Source: Novosphingobium beihaiense (lineage in GTDB: Bacteria; Pseudomonadota; Alphaproteobacteria; Sphingomonadales; Sphingomonadaceae). Taken from it: DNA of 36,675 nucleotides. Positions 36,574 to 36,675 of this stretch are shown in pieces; position 1 is the first letter of the stretch, and every line of letters starts with the position of its first letter. The stretch is from assembly GCF_022832375.1 (NCBI RefSeq), contig NZ_JALHLG010000038.1:1-36675 (forward strand). Reading direction: 5' to 3'. The notes under the pieces are model-generated. The model was not told the origin of the DNA, did no database searches, and worked only from the letters and a program-made list of their open reading frames with translations. The translations under genes were made by a program, and so were the position numbers.

Positions 36574-36675
36574 ATGAAATTTTTCGCTGACACCGCCGAA
36601 ATAGAAGACATCAAGGAACTGGCCGCGACCGGCCTGCTCGATGGCGTCACCACCAACCCCTCGCTGATCGCCAAG
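36574..36675 (+). CDS. fsa: Transaldolase / fructose-6-phosphate aldolase, 5' part
   Basis: The first 34 codons of a gene cut by the window edge. [20 protein letters not shown] and [14 protein letters not shown] match the start of the small transaldolase/fructose-6-phosphate aldolase (TalC/MipB/FSA) family. The conserved Asp of FADT and the TTNPS motif are present; the Schiff-base lysine would lie beyond the edge. A CAGGAT sequence before the ATG is a fair ribosome-binding site. Whether it acts as transaldolase in the pentose phosphate pathway or as an aldolase cannot be told from this fragment. A downstream partner may follow outside the window. Confidence 0.9.
   Translation, partial: MKFFADTAEIEDIKELAATGLLDGVTTNPSLIAK

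Overview
The window is GC-rich, densely coded chromosomal DNA from an alphaproteobacterium, most likely a sphingomonad (Novosphingobium / Sphingomonas / Sphingobium group). The evidence is a CtrA cell-cycle regulator, a DUF3576 lipoprotein in front of leuS, the short single-domain form of ribonuclease D beside lptC-lptA, exosortase-A-associated glycan genes, a large TonB-dependent receptor and sphingomonad-like palindromic repeats. Genus assignment is inference; there is no rRNA or tRNA to settle it.

Layout. 1-3 kb (minus strand): a ribbon-helix-helix protein, a MASE1-PAS-GGDEF diguanylate cyclase and the acetoacetyl-CoA reductase PhaB. 3.1-3.9 kb: a small predicted outer-membrane protein. 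4.1-8.8 kb (plus): a compact housekeeping run of DUF3576 lipoprotein, leuS, lptE and holA. 8.9-10.3 kb: a polyprenyl-phosphate sugar transferase that starts exopolysaccharide repeat units. It converges on lptC-lptA and rnd across an 18-bp perfect hairpin containing both stop codons. 12.2-15.1 kb: ung, a small ABM-type protein and a chemoreceptor. 15.3-21.4 kb: gltB-gltD glutamate synthase. 21.7-23.4 kb: a membrane-anchored, acidic, low-complexity protein of unknown role. 23.5-27.5 kb: surface-glycan genes, namely a PEP-CTERM/exosortase-A-associated glycosyltransferase diverging from a tightly overlapped set of small membrane protein, O-ligase and acyltransferase. 27.7-28.4 kb: ctrA behind a rich regulatory region. 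28.5-30.6 kb: an intact IS630-type insertion sequence inserted into the last codons of lrgB, then lrgA. 30.8-33.0 kb: trmB and an amidohydrolase. 33.7-36.2 kb: a TonB-dependent receptor. 36.2-36.5 kb: two long palindromic repeats. 36.57 kb to the end: the first 34 codons of a transaldolase-family gene.

How the genes fit together: much of the window concerns the envelope. LptE, LptC and LptA move lipopolysaccharide; the sugar transferase and the 23.5-27.5 kb cluster build or attach surface polysaccharide; LrgAB, the small outer-membrane protein and the TonB receptor are envelope proteins. CtrA and the diguanylate cyclase are the regulatory components, and GltBD, LeuS, HolA, Ung, Rnd and TrmB are core metabolism and information processing.

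I did not find a clearly new multi-gene system. The best leads are: (1) the IS630 insertion in lrgB, whose pre-insertion sequence can be reconstructed exactly; (2) a hairpin that buries the Shine-Dalgarno sequence of the TonB receptor, with three mutually pairable segments further upstream; (3) an EF-hand-like loop inside that receptor; (4) the two nearly full-length palindromes after the receptor; and (5) the overlapped exosortase-A-type glycan genes, which include a small uncharacterised membrane protein.
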